Shown here one piece after another: positions 1 through 6,696 of a stretch of DNA of 9,741 bases. Every line of letters starts with the position of its first letter. Positions within the stretch are counted from its first letter, which is position 1. Under the pieces are notes generated by a model. That model was given only the letters and a program-made list of their open reading frames with translations, did not search any database and was not told the origin of the DNA. The DNA is taken from NCBI GenBank assembly GCA_030609445.1, contig JAUWCF010000019.1, positions 1-9,741 of the forward strand, read 5' to 3'. Source of the stretch: Thermoplasmatota archaeon. GTDB taxonomy: Archaea; Thermoplasmatota; E2; DHVEG-1. A program made the translations under genes and the position numbers.

Positions 1-74
1 CTCAAAGTATCTATTGAAACAGACGTATTTATGTCTTTTCAAAGCGGAGATAAAAATCAGTACAGGGGGTATTG

Positions 75-82
75 TTTTAATA
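75..82 (+). promoter_or_regulatory. Possible TATA box for tbp
   Basis: TTTTAATA lies about 50 bases before the ATG at 130. It would place a transcription start near 105 and leave a short leader containing GGGAG at 114-118. It falls inside frames that are open to the left edge, so it may be coincidental. Confidence 0.3.
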
Positions 83-129
83 ATGAGTTTATCATTTCGG
101 AAGTTTGGCGACAGGGAGATAGTAATTAT

Positions 130-684
130 ATGGTAGACATAAAGGTGGTGAATATTGTAGCATCTACTGTATTTGCAGAAAAATTAGACTTAGACATGAT
201 AGCACAATCATCAGAAGAAACTGAATATGAGCCTGAACAGTTCCCAGGATTGGTCTTTAGAATAAGCAATCCGAAGACAGCTACGCTCCTTTTTACAAGC
301 GGTAAGGCTAACATCACTGGTGCGAAGAGTGTTGAGGATGTGCATAAAGTCGTTGCTATTTCAGCTGAAAAATTGAGGAAGATAGGTGTAGATGTGTTTA
401 AGGACAAGGATATTAAGGCGGTTATTCAGAATATAGTAGCTACATCTGATTTAGGTGGTGAACTCAATCTTACTGAAACAGCCATGGCTCTAGGTTTAGA
501 AAATATTGAATATGAACCTGAGCAGTTCCCAGGAATGGTTTATAGAATACGGGAACCTAAGGTAGTTATGCTGCTCTTTTCTACCGGGAAAATTGTGTGT
601 ACAGGAGCAAAGAGCGTTGAGGATGTATCAAAAGCAGCAGAGAAATTATCAAAAGAACTTGATTCACTGGGGCTTCTTCATTAA
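130..684 (+). CDS. tbp: TATA-box binding protein (TBP)
   Basis: This is the archaeal general transcription factor that binds and bends promoter TATA boxes and recruits TFB and RNA polymerase. From the ATG at 130 the protein has 184 residues, the usual archaeal TBP length. Two direct repeats of about 90 residues are visible, each with NIVA(S/T), then YEPEQFPG, then LLF(T/S)(S/T)GK, then TGAKSVEDV (roughly residues 8-71 and 101-166). The four DNA-intercalating phenylalanines are present by position: F38, F55, F133 and F150. No acidic C-terminal tail is seen. The same frame is open upstream to the window edge with an ATG at 31. I chose 130 because the family begins just before the first repeat and GGGAG at 114-118 is a possible ribosome binding site. 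The alternative is an N-terminally extended protein. Confidence 0.93.
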   Translation: MVDIKVVNIVASTVFAEKLDLDMIAQSSEETEYEPEQFPGLVFRISNPKTATLLFTSGKANITGAKSVEDVHKVVAISAEKLRKIGVDVFKDKDIKAVIQNIVATSDLGGELNLTETAMALGLENIEYEPEQFPGMVYRIREPKVVMLLFSTGKIVCTGAKSVEDVSKAAEKLSKELDSLGLLH

Positions 685-750
685 ATGGTATTAAAACCTG
701 AAATGCTGCTGCTATCCACCGTAGGATTGACAAGGAAAAGTACAACAACG

Positions 751-766
751 ATTAAGTATACTTAAT
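751..766. repeat. Perfect 16-bp palindrome downstream of tbp
   Basis: ATTAAGTATACTTAAT reads identically on both strands. It lies between tbp and the HEPN remnant, in a stretch (685-807) where I see no gene. It could be an operator for a dimeric regulator or a weak hairpin. It is not followed by a clean T-tract, so a terminator is less likely. Confidence 0.45.
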
Positions 767-807
767 TGACTTATTTTGCAGTCTGATTCGAATATGAAAA
801 AAAATAA

Positions 808-1029
808 TTCCATAAAGGAGTCATTCAGAAATTCGGAGAAGAGTTTGTTAAACCTGATATGTTAGAAAGAAAAATGGGATATATGTTATCTCAGGCAGAA
901 TCTATGAGACTAAAAGCAGATTATGATGTTGGAGTTAATATAGATAAGGGAGAATGTGAAGATATCCTTGAGAATTGTGAATTTTTTCTTAACAAAGTAA
1001 AAGAGACAATTAAAGAGTTACAAGCATAA
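808..1029 (+). pseudogene. HEPN-domain protein remnant (C-terminal part only)
   Basis: The frame from 808 to the TAA at 1027-1029 encodes about 73 residues. They resemble the C-terminal half of UPF0332-type HEPN proteins: HKGVIQKFGEEFVK, a middle stretch ending KADYDVGV, then an acidic helix that ends at the stop. HEPN proteins of this type are usually about 120-140 residues. They act as toxins or RNases paired with an MNT nucleotidyltransferase antitoxin. Here the N-terminal half, which should hold the catalytic R-x4-6-H region, is missing. The frame is closed just upstream by TAA at 805-807, and the first in-frame ATG is at 859. No MNT partner is seen. I read this as a decayed toxin gene. 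The family assignment rests on motif resemblance. Confidence 0.6.
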
Positions 1030-1035
1030 AAAAAA
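1028..1035 (-). terminator. T-tract downstream of dys
   Basis: Read on the minus strand, a run of eight T lies about 43 bases beyond the dys stop codon. This fits an archaeal T-rich intrinsic terminator. On the plus strand the same bases are the A-run at the end of the HEPN remnant. Confidence 0.4.
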
Positions 1036-1077
1036 TAGAGACATTAAACATACAAAAATCATCCCCCTGTAACCCTT

Positions 1078-2013
1078 CTAAATCCGTTCAAACAGAGCAG
1101 AGCTCATCAGTGGCAGAAGAACAGTAGCATCCCCTTCAACAGTAACATAGGCAGCTTGTTCTTTGAGCTTCCCCCACGATACGGCCTCACGCATACGTGC
1201 ACCTGAGAGACTCCCGTCATGCTCTACAGCAGTTGTCAGATACACTGCATAGTCCAGACCATCTTTGAATTGCGCCCACCAGATAACATGATGTTTGGAA
1301 ATCCCTCCACCAATAATGAATGCCCCCATCTTTTTTGAAGTAAAAACAATATCTGAAAGAGATTGCTCATCAGAAAAAAGATCTATGGTGAAATCTCTAT
1401 GTTCCTGATAATACATCCACATCTGTGAACCAAACGCTCCATCGGTGATACCAGGAACGAAGATAGGAATCTTATTTTTCCACGCCCAATACATGATAGA
1501 ATCTTTACCGTTTTTTTCAGATTCAAGGCGTTTTCCAAACTCCCAGATGATATCTTTAGTGGACCATTTCTGTTTTTTTTGATACAATTCCTTTAGTATC
1601 GGCTGCATTTTCTCTTCAAGAACTGTTCCATAGCATTCTAGAGGAATAAAGATGTTTCCAAGGCGATTTATTCCTTTTTTATGAAGATCTTCATCATCTG
1701 CTATAAATGTTCCATGATAATAATCCTTCCAAACCCGTGCAAGATCATGATCAAGTGTCCCACAAGTAGTAATTACGACATCAACAAGCTTTCTCTTCAG
1801 AATCTCTTTAATCACTCCCCTGGTGCCTGTTGAGATGATACATGCAGGAAATGAAAGAAATGTGGTACAATCCTTTTCTTTAACCATGGTTTCAAGGATG
1901 TCAACACCAACAGCTAGTTTTTTAGCAGTAAAACCACCTGACTCATATAATTCTCTGACGAGTTTATCCGTATTCATATCTTTTTGTAGTTGTATGTCTT
2001 TAACTGGCTTCAT
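1078..2013 (-). CDS. dys: Deoxyhypusine synthase
   Basis: This cytosolic enzyme transfers the aminobutyl group of spermidine to one lysine of translation factor aIF5A, using NAD. It is the first step of hypusine formation. The 311 residues match the family length. Visible signatures are the NAD-binding stretch SFPACIISTGTRG (54-66), TTCGTLDHDLAR (82-93), GGGISKHH (235-242), EHDGSLSGAR (264-273), and the catalytic lysine K282 in AVSWGK. A GTG at 2022 would add three residues. I prefer the ATG at 2013 because AGGTGA sits five bases before it. That Shine-Dalgarno sequence overlaps the end of the upstream memo gene, whose stop is only nine bases away, so the two are almost certainly one operon and translationally coupled. 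Confidence 0.95.
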   Translation of the reverse strand: MKPVKDIQLQKDMNTDKLVRELYESGGFTAKKLAVGVDILETMVKEKDCTTFLSFPACIISTGTRGVIKEILKRKLVDVVITTCGTLDHDLARVWKDYYHGTFIADDEDLHKKGINRLGNIFIPLECYGTVLEEKMQPILKELYQKKQKWSTKDIIWEFGKRLESEKNGKDSIMYWAWKNKIPIFVPGITDGAFGSQMWMYYQEHRDFTIDLFSDEQSLSDIVFTSKKMGAFIIGGGISKHHVIWWAQFKDGLDYAVYLTTAVEHDGSLSGARMREAVSWGKLKEQAAYVTVEGDATVLLPLMSSALFERI

Positions 2014-2022
2014 ATACTTCAC

Positions 2023-2904
2023 CTAATAAACAATTATTGCTCCATACCCAACACAAGACGTATTTGGATGTACTTCATAAGACGTTCCATATTTTAAGAG
2101 TTCGGCTGAGCCGGCCTCCATCTTTTTTGCAGCAACAAGCATAGATGCAACAGGACCATACCCACACATCGTAATACCTTTGTCATGAACAGTTTCTACA
2201 AGGCCTTTTGGGTCAAGTGCAATAATTTTTTCAATTGCATACTTGTCCTGGGATTCAGCATACCTATCTACCCTCATCCCCTCAGGTGGCATACTCCTAT
2301 AGTTAAATCCTGCATGTGAAAAATCACTACTGGCGATAATAACAGTCTTTTTAGGGGCTTTTTGTATTGCTTCTGCAAGAATCATTCCTACTTCTGTTGC
2401 TGTTTCTATATCCTGCATCATCATAGATATTGGTACAAAATCAAACTTTTTTTCTTTCGCAACATGCTGCAAGAATGGAAGCTGTACTTCGATGCTGTGT
2501 TCATAACGATGGGCCATCTCATCACAATCAACAATCCCAGTATGGATTTGTTGTGCAAGATCCATGTTAATTGGGACTGTTCCCAGTGGGGTCTCCCATG
2601 AGCCTTTGGTCATTATTGAGACTCCTGAACCTGCTCCCGTATGATTCGGGCCAAGAATTATAAAAGAATCTGCAAAACCATATGCTGCAAGATAATGATA
2701 TGCAAAAGATGCAATTGCTCCTGAATAGATGTATCCTGCATGAGGAACAATTAGTCCTTTAATGTCTTTTTCACCCTTCTCAATTTTAGGAAGAACGCCA
2801 TAACCTCTACTGTCCATATAACAGTCTGTTATCTGTTGAATCAAACCATCTTTACTGCCAGGGTAAAACTGCCCAGCAACAACAGCTTTTCTTATTTCTA
2901 CCAT
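2023..2904 (-). CDS. MEMO1 family protein
   Basis: This is a member of the MEMO1-like family, which is related in fold to class III extradiol dioxygenases. The biochemical role in archaea is not settled. Human MEMO1 binds metal through two histidines and a cysteine, and all three appear here: H55 in VPHAGY, H88 in LGPNHTG and C247 in TMCGYGP. Other conserved stretches are AGQFYPG (10-16), EHSIEVQLPFLQ (135-146) and SSDFSH (192-197). From the ATG at 2904 the protein has 293 residues, typical for the family. The frame runs back to 2958, but the extra 18 residues do not look like the family, and GGGGAT lies six bases before the ATG at 2904. It is followed nine bases later by dys. The promoter is probably in the 2904-3012 divergent region. 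Confidence 0.9.
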   Translation of the reverse strand: MVEIRKAVVAGQFYPGSKDGLIQQITDCYMDSRGYGVLPKIEKGEKDIKGLIVPHAGYIYSGAIASFAYHYLAAYGFADSFIILGPNHTGAGSGVSIMTKGSWETPLGTVPINMDLAQQIHTGIVDCDEMAHRYEHSIEVQLPFLQHVAKEKKFDFVPISMMMQDIETATEVGMILAEAIQKAPKKTVIIASSDFSHAGFNYRSMPPEGMRVDRYAESQDKYAIEKIIALDPKGLVETVHDKGITMCGYGPVASMLVAAKKMEAGSAELLKYGTSYEVHPNTSCVGYGAIIVY

Positions 2905-2954
2905 TTTACTATCCCCAAGATGTGTATAACATAAGGAGACATTAAATTTACCCC

Positions 2955-2970
2955 ACAAAAATTATAAATA
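2955..2970 (+). promoter_or_regulatory. BRE/TATA promoter of the small divergent gene
   Basis: A purine-rich block (ACAAAAA) followed by TTATAAATA fits the archaeal BRE plus TATA consensus. It lies about 45 bases before the ATG at 3012, giving a start site near 2992. Read on the minus strand the same bases give TTTATAAT, about 60 bases before memo, so the box may serve both directions. The odd palindrome GATTTTAAATC at 2987-2997 lies over the expected plus-strand start site and could be an operator. Confidence 0.55.
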
Positions 2971-3011
2971 GAGAGGACGGATTCGGGATTTTAAATCAGG
3001 AAGGGAGATCT

Positions 3012-3170
3012 ATGGAAACTGTTGTTCATATCGAAATCTTAAAAGATGGGCGAGATTTTGTCGCAAGAGCACATCTTGCCAATGGTTCAGTAAAGGAATA
3101 CCGCCATCCGGTTTTCGAAGATGTACTTACAGAGATGGTTATTGACCTGCAGGAAGAACTTGCTGAATGA
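3012..3170 (+). CDS. Small uncharacterised protein, 52 residues
   Basis: I do not recognise this gene. The frame ATG 3012 to TGA 3168-3170 encodes a 52-residue soluble protein. It begins METVVHIEILKDGRDFVARA, continues with an amphipathic strand-like segment, and ends in an acidic helix (DLQEELAE). Support for a real gene comes from the strong Shine-Dalgarno sequence GGGAG five to six bases before the ATG, a good BRE/TATA box at proper spacing, and a T6 run shortly after the stop. The composition suggests two or three beta strands and one helix. It is divergent from memo-dys and convergent with the antiporter. Function unknown. Confidence 0.7.
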   Translation: METVVHIEILKDGRDFVARAHLANGSVKEYRHPVFEDVLTEMVIDLQEELAE

Positions 3171-3183
3171 ATTTTAGTTACAA

Positions 3184-3189
3184 TTTTTT
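3184..3189 (+). terminator. T-tract after the small gene
   Basis: Six T residues 13 bases after the TGA of the 52-codon gene, in the short gap before the convergent antiporter gene. This fits an archaeal T-rich terminator. Confidence 0.35.
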
Positions 3190-3215
3190 ATCCCCATAAA
3201 CTAAGAAGTGACATT

Positions 3216-4535
3216 CTATTTTTGTTTCCCTGCTTTATGTACCACTTTATTAATATCATTATTCATGCTACGTTCTTGTTTTTTCTTTTCACTATGTGCA
3301 ATGATTGAGACACCAACGGTACATAATACTGCTGTTCCCAGGATTACAACAAATACGCTGTCTTTAAAAAATCCATCAAGACCGGGCATCAATTTTTCTA
3401 CAAATGCTGGACCATAAATGATTGCAAGAATCGCTGCGGCAAGTCCACGAGGCATCATAACCATCATGGTTTGCTTGTCATCCTTTTCAAATCCTCCGTT
3501 ATAGGTTGAGAGAAATACTGCAAGATATCGTACTGCAAAAAGCACAATTAGAACAATTATTCCAATGAGTATGAACTCTATTTTTTGAAAGCTCACCATC
3601 ATACCAAGATAGACGAAAAAGAATGTTCTGATGACAAAAGAGATAAGCGAATGAAACTGTTTTGTCTCAGTATCCATCTCAAAGCCTCTGCCAGAGTATT
3701 TGACCATCTTCAATATCTTTTTTCCGTTTCCTAGAACTAGTCCAAACATGAGACAGGATATAGCACCAGCTCCGCCCCACCATGATTCAGTGAGGGAATA
3801 GACAAGAAACACAACAGCTAGTGTGACAACATAAGAGAACTGTTCTTTTCGCACTCTATGCATAATAGGAAGCCAAAAGAGTCCTAAAACAGCACCAACA
3901 ACAGCGCCTACAGAAAACGTGCTAACAAGGTTTTTTATCCCTGCTCCTAAATCAATGACCCCGCCCATATCAATGATCATATAACTTGCTGCAAGAACAA
4001 CAACAATGCAGAGCGGGTCGGTTATGATGCTTTCAACGGAGAGCGCTGTCTTTGTCTTATCTTGCAGATTCTTAAGTCTACTTGCCAGAGGAATAACAAT
4101 GGGACTGGAAGTTCCTGCAACAATTGCTCCAAGAATTGCTCCGATAAGTATACTATTTACCAAGGGAATTGCAGGCATCAAGGTTGCTGAGAGAATTACC
4201 ACAACAGCCATGGTAGCAAGAACGCTGAACAGGAAGGCACTTATTGAGAGGAGAAGGCCTCGTGATGCCCCTCTGAAAAGCTGGTAAAGATCAGTATTTA
4301 TTCCTCCATCAAAGAGAATGATTATAATGGCAATGGCTCCAACAAAACTTGAAATAGTATTGAGGATGCTGTCTGGGATGGTTTCTTGGATTTGGAAGAT
4401 AAATCCAACGATAAGACCAAAAAATAGGAGCCAGACAATACTTGGAATCTGTGTCCTGTTGAAGATAAAGTTTCCTATGAATCCTAGGATCATTATTGCT
4501 CCAAGGATGATTAAGACATGGATGATATCTATCAT
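3216..4535 (-). CDS. Cation:proton antiporter, CPA1/NhaP-like
   Basis: This integral membrane antiporter exchanges Na+ or K+ for H+ and supports ion and pH homeostasis. The 439 residues form about 12 hydrophobic segments. Family landmarks are FDGGI (75-79), the unwound-helix region AGTSSPIVIP (140-149), ESIITDPLCIV (168-178) and MPRGLAAAI (361-369) with the helix arginine R363. The usual CPA1 Asn-Asp pair is Thr-Asp here (T172-D173), and the usual TDP-like motif is TSSP, so it belongs to a diverged subclade and its ion preference cannot be read. The C-terminal 25 residues are polar and Lys-rich, without a regulatory TrkA or USP domain. The ATG at 4535 has no Shine-Dalgarno sequence, but a TATA box is spaced for a nearly leaderless transcript. 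Confidence 0.88.
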   Translation of the reverse strand: MIDIIHVLIILGAIMILGFIGNFIFNRTQIPSIVWLLFFGLIVGFIFQIQETIPDSILNTISSFVGAIAIIIILFDGGINTDLYQLFRGASRGLLLSISAFLFSVLATMAVVVILSATLMPAIPLVNSILIGAILGAIVAGTSSPIVIPLASRLKNLQDKTKTALSVESIITDPLCIVVVLAASYMIIDMGGVIDLGAGIKNLVSTFSVGAVVGAVLGLFWLPIMHRVRKEQFSYVVTLAVVFLVYSLTESWWGGAGAISCLMFGLVLGNGKKILKMVKYSGRGFEMDTETKQFHSLISFVIRTFFFVYLGMMVSFQKIEFILIGIIVLIVLFAVRYLAVFLSTYNGGFEKDDKQTMMVMMPRGLAAAILAIIYGPAFVEKLMPGLDGFFKDSVFVVILGTAVLCTVGVSIIAHSEKKKQERSMNNDINKVVHKAGKQK

Positions 4536-4563
4536 AGATGGCTAATGAAAAGAGAGAAAGTAG

Positions 4564-4571
4564 ATTTAAAA
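4564..4571 (-). promoter_or_regulatory. TATA box for the antiporter gene
   Basis: Minus-strand TTTTAAAT is centred 32 bases before the antiporter ATG. A start site about 27 bases downstream would leave a leader of only about five bases. This fits the lack of a Shine-Dalgarno sequence and suggests leaderless translation. Confidence 0.45.
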
Positions 4572-4632
4572 CTTGTCTTTTATTTCAGAATAATACGAAA
4601 GTGGCTATACTAATGCCTCCCGCAAAGAAGTA

Positions 4633-4827
4633 TTATTTGGTGCCGCTGAGAACAAACATGATAAGTATGACGAATATTAAGGCATACATGATATACATGA
4701 GTATTTTCCTTTTTTTGACCATGCCTTTATATTTTTGTTTGCATTCGTCAGAACAGAGTGTTTCTGAAATGGGTACTGCTTTGCCGCATATCTGACAATG
4801 ACTGTGTTGCCCTACCTTTTCTACCAT
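4633..4827 (-). CDS. Zinc-ribbon membrane protein, DUF2116-like
   Basis: This is a 64-residue protein with an N-terminal zinc-binding module and one membrane helix. Four cysteines, C11-x2-C14 and C25-x3-C29, sit in HCQICGKAVP and TLCSDECKQKY, which is the DUF2116 zinc-ribbon pattern common in archaea. A basic stretch (VKKRK, 37-41) precedes a hydrophobic segment at about 42-60. By the positive-inside rule the zinc ribbon should be cytoplasmic and the C-terminus outside. The family function is unknown. It lies on the same strand between hpt and the antiporter, with gaps of 85 and 97 bases. The antiporter has its own TATA box, so these are probably separate transcripts. I see no clear TATA box for this gene. 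Confidence 0.8.
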   Translation of the reverse strand: MVEKVGQHSHCQICGKAVPISETLCSDECKQKYKGMVKKRKILMYIMYALIFVILIMFVLSGTK

Positions 4828-4890
4828 AGATATCTACAAACTACATAGCAATCTCTTTTGAAATAGTTTTTCATTAACAGAAATGAAGTG

Positions 4891-4896
4891 AAAAAA
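4891..4896 (-). terminator. T-tract after hpt
   Basis: Six T on the minus strand, 16 bases beyond the hpt stop. A T-rich archaeal terminator is likely for the mfnA-hpt transcript. Confidence 0.35.
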
Positions 4897-4912
4897 CATT
4901 TATTAAACTCAT

Positions 4913-5476
4913 TTATGTAATTCTAATATCATCATTATTAATGTCCATTTTAATTAGAGCCATTATCTGAACATCAAACTCTTTATCTACTTCTTCAGCA
5001 CAATCTCCTTTATCAACTGCAACAATAGCCCCTCTAACATTCACACCCATATCTTTTAAAACCGAAAGAACAGCCTTCAACGTACCGCCAGTACTGAGTA
5101 TATCATCTACAATAACAACATTTTCTCCTTTTTTCAGTCCATTAACATACAACTTTGACTTAGCGTAACCTGTCTTTTGTTCAACACACACTTCACCGGG
5201 CAATCCATATTTTCTTTTTCGAATAATGGTAAATGGGATATTCATATCTAGTGATAATGCGGTTGCAAGTGGCATTCCCATCGCCTCAATTGTTACTATT
5301 TTATCAATTGGACCCCACTTTTCAATATGCTTTTTCATCTCAGAAGTAACCTCTCGTAACAACTCTGGTTTTATTTCTGGGATACCATCTGTTATCGGAT
5401 GAACAATATAGCTGTAATCTCCCTTTTTTATGACTGGTACCTTTTGTAACGATTCTTTAAATTGTTCTAAACTCAT
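4913..5476 (-). CDS. hpt: Hypoxanthine/guanine (or adenine) phosphoribosyltransferase, archaeal Hpt
   Basis: This purine-salvage enzyme joins a purine base to PRPP to give the nucleotide. The 187 residues match archaeal Hpt in length and layout: IKKGDYSYIVHPITDGIPE (16-34) near the N-terminus, VTIEAMGMPLATA (61-73), IRKRKYGLPGE (85-95), QKTGY (100-104), and the PRPP-binding loop VVIVDDILSTGGT (120-132). The family contains adenine- and hypoxanthine/guanine-specific members that cannot be separated by eye, so the base preference is open. The ATG at 5476 overlaps the mfnA stop in an ATGA junction, with GGTGAG just before it. The two genes are therefore translationally coupled. The run of T on the minus strand after the stop probably ends the transcript. 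Confidence 0.93.
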   Translation of the reverse strand: MSLEQFKESLQKVPVIKKGDYSYIVHPITDGIPEIKPELLREVTSEMKKHIEKWGPIDKIVTIEAMGMPLATALSLDMNIPFTIIRKRKYGLPGEVCVEQKTGYAKSKLYVNGLKKGENVVIVDDILSTGGTLKAVLSVLKDMGVNVRGAIVAVDKGDCAEEVDKEFDVQIMALIKMDINNDDIRIT

Positions 5477-6696
5477 AACTCACCAACTTCTTCACATGAT
5501 TTTTTAAATATCGGGATAAATTCATCAATAATCTTTTTTGTAATTTGAGGCATTAAAACTATACGTATACAGGAGAGATGATTCATCGTATTTACCCGCC
5601 AACCATACTCAGATAGTTTTTTTGCAACCTTTTCCGGTTTTGATAGTTTCACACCAAGTACATTCATCGTTGGTTTTATGACAAGATCAAGCCCTATTTC
5701 ATCTAGTTTTTCTTCTGCATACTTTGTTGTGTTCATGCAGTTTTCAACTACTTTTTTATATCCATCCATACCCAGATATCTAGCTACTGCATATGCTCCT
5801 GCAACAGGCCCACCAGATCTTGTCCCTAGAATACCTGCATGTTTTTTAACACTAATATATGGCGAATCAACACTGATTTGATCAAACCATTTACCATCTC
5901 TAATAATAAGTGCCCCCAAAGGAATTGCAGAATACCCCATCTTATGGGCGTCTATAGAAATTGTGGAAACACCGTCTAACTTAAAATCAAATTCTGGTAC
6001 GTCGTAGTTTAATTCTTTTAAGAATGGTATTATGTATCCTCCAAATGCTGCATCAACATGACAAAAAATGTTTTCATCATAACAAATATCACTAAGTTCT
6101 GGAATGGGATCAATGGTTCCAAGTTCAGTGGAGCCAGCAATTCCAACAACTGCTGCAGTATTTTTTGTAATCTTTTCTTTTATTTTTGTAATATCTAAAG
6201 TATATTCTTTTGTCATTGGAATAGCTACCAGTTTCATATCCATTAGTGATGCTATCTTTTGAAACGAAAAATGTGCACTATCTGGAATTATTATTTCTTT
6301 TTTACCAGTGAGTTTCTTTGCAATCCACATGGCAGTAATGTTTCCCTCTGTTCCACCACTAACGATTTGTCCTGTGGCTGTTGTTGGTGCATGAAGTAGT
6401 TCTTTTATGAATTGTATCAGGTTTGATTCGATTTGTTTTGTTCCTGGAAAAAGTTCAGGATCTCCAAGATTTGTCTCTAAAAAGCTTATATATGCTTCTT
6501 TTGCAATGGGATGAGGCTGTGTACACATTGAACCAAGGATATGGCCATTTGAAAAGCTATAATCTCTTTTTTTAAAAGAGTTAAGTTCTTTTAATAGATC
6601 ATTTCTTTTTTTATCACCTTTGCCAAGAAGACCACTTCCAAACAAATGTTTGGTAGTGGATGAATTGGCTTTTCTATCCAAATATTCCTTTTCCAT
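5473..6696 (-). CDS. mfnA: MfnA-type PLP decarboxylase (L-tyrosine/L-aspartate decarboxylase)
   Basis: This group II PLP-dependent decarboxylase makes tyramine for methanofuran or beta-alanine for CoA from aspartate; non-methanogens generally use the latter. Landmarks are ILGSMCTQPHP (53-63), ETNLGDPELFPGT (74-86), VSGGTEGN (112-119), the PLP-stacking H142 in DSAHFSF, HVDAAFGG (213-220), and the PLP lysine K252 in DAHKMG. The protein has 407 residues. About 52 precede ILGSMC, against about 27 in homologues as I recall them. The extra N-terminus coincides with the right end of the upstream iscB element: the ATG at 6696 lies inside the iscB 3' end and the hairpin at 6632-6659 encodes residues 13-22. 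The only other candidate start before the core is the TTG at 6645, also in the element. Family similarity resumes around residue 23 (LLGKGDKKRNDLLKEL). The enzyme core looks intact. Confidence 0.92.
   Translation of the reverse strand: MEKEYLDRKANSSTTKHLFGSGLLGKGDKKRNDLLKELNSFKKRDYSFSNGHILGSMCTQPHPIAKEAYISFLETNLGDPELFPGTKQIESNLIQFIKELLHAPTTATGQIVSGGTEGNITAMWIAKKLTGKKEIIIPDSAHFSFQKIASLMDMKLVAIPMTKEYTLDITKIKEKITKNTAAVVGIAGSTELGTIDPIPELSDICYDENIFCHVDAAFGGYIIPFLKELNYDVPEFDFKLDGVSTISIDAHKMGYSAIPLGALIIRDGKWFDQISVDSPYISVKKHAGILGTRSGGPVAGAYAVARYLGMDGYKKVVENCMNTTKYAEEKLDEIGLDLVIKPTMNVLGVKLSKPEKVAKKLSEYGWRVNTMNHLSCIRIVLMPQITKKIIDEFIPIFKKSCEEVGEL
6632..6659. repeat. Right-end subterminal hairpin of the iscB element
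   Basis: This is an imperfect palindrome of 28 bases. The stem blocks are 6632-6636/6655-6659 (5 bp) and 6638-6643/6648-6653 (6 bp), separated by a T/T mismatch (6637/6654), with loop AAAT. It lies 15 bases beyond the iscB stop and within the mfnA frame. Its sequence closely matches the left-end hairpin. Confidence 0.8.

Noticed and set aside
4006..4287. Plus-strand open frames opposite the antiporter (also 4318-4545 and 3208-3417)
   Set aside because: These are shadows of the antiporter coding strand, with no ribosome binding sites or domain signatures.
4538..4795. Plus-strand open frame opposite the zinc-ribbon gene
   Set aside because: The minus-strand product has a clear four-cysteine zinc ribbon and membrane helix; the plus-strand translation has no such features.
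6632..6659. Transcription terminator after iscB
   Set aside because: The hairpin is not followed by a T-tract in the iscB direction. Its sequence and mismatch position match the hairpin at 8065-8094, which fits a transposon end better.
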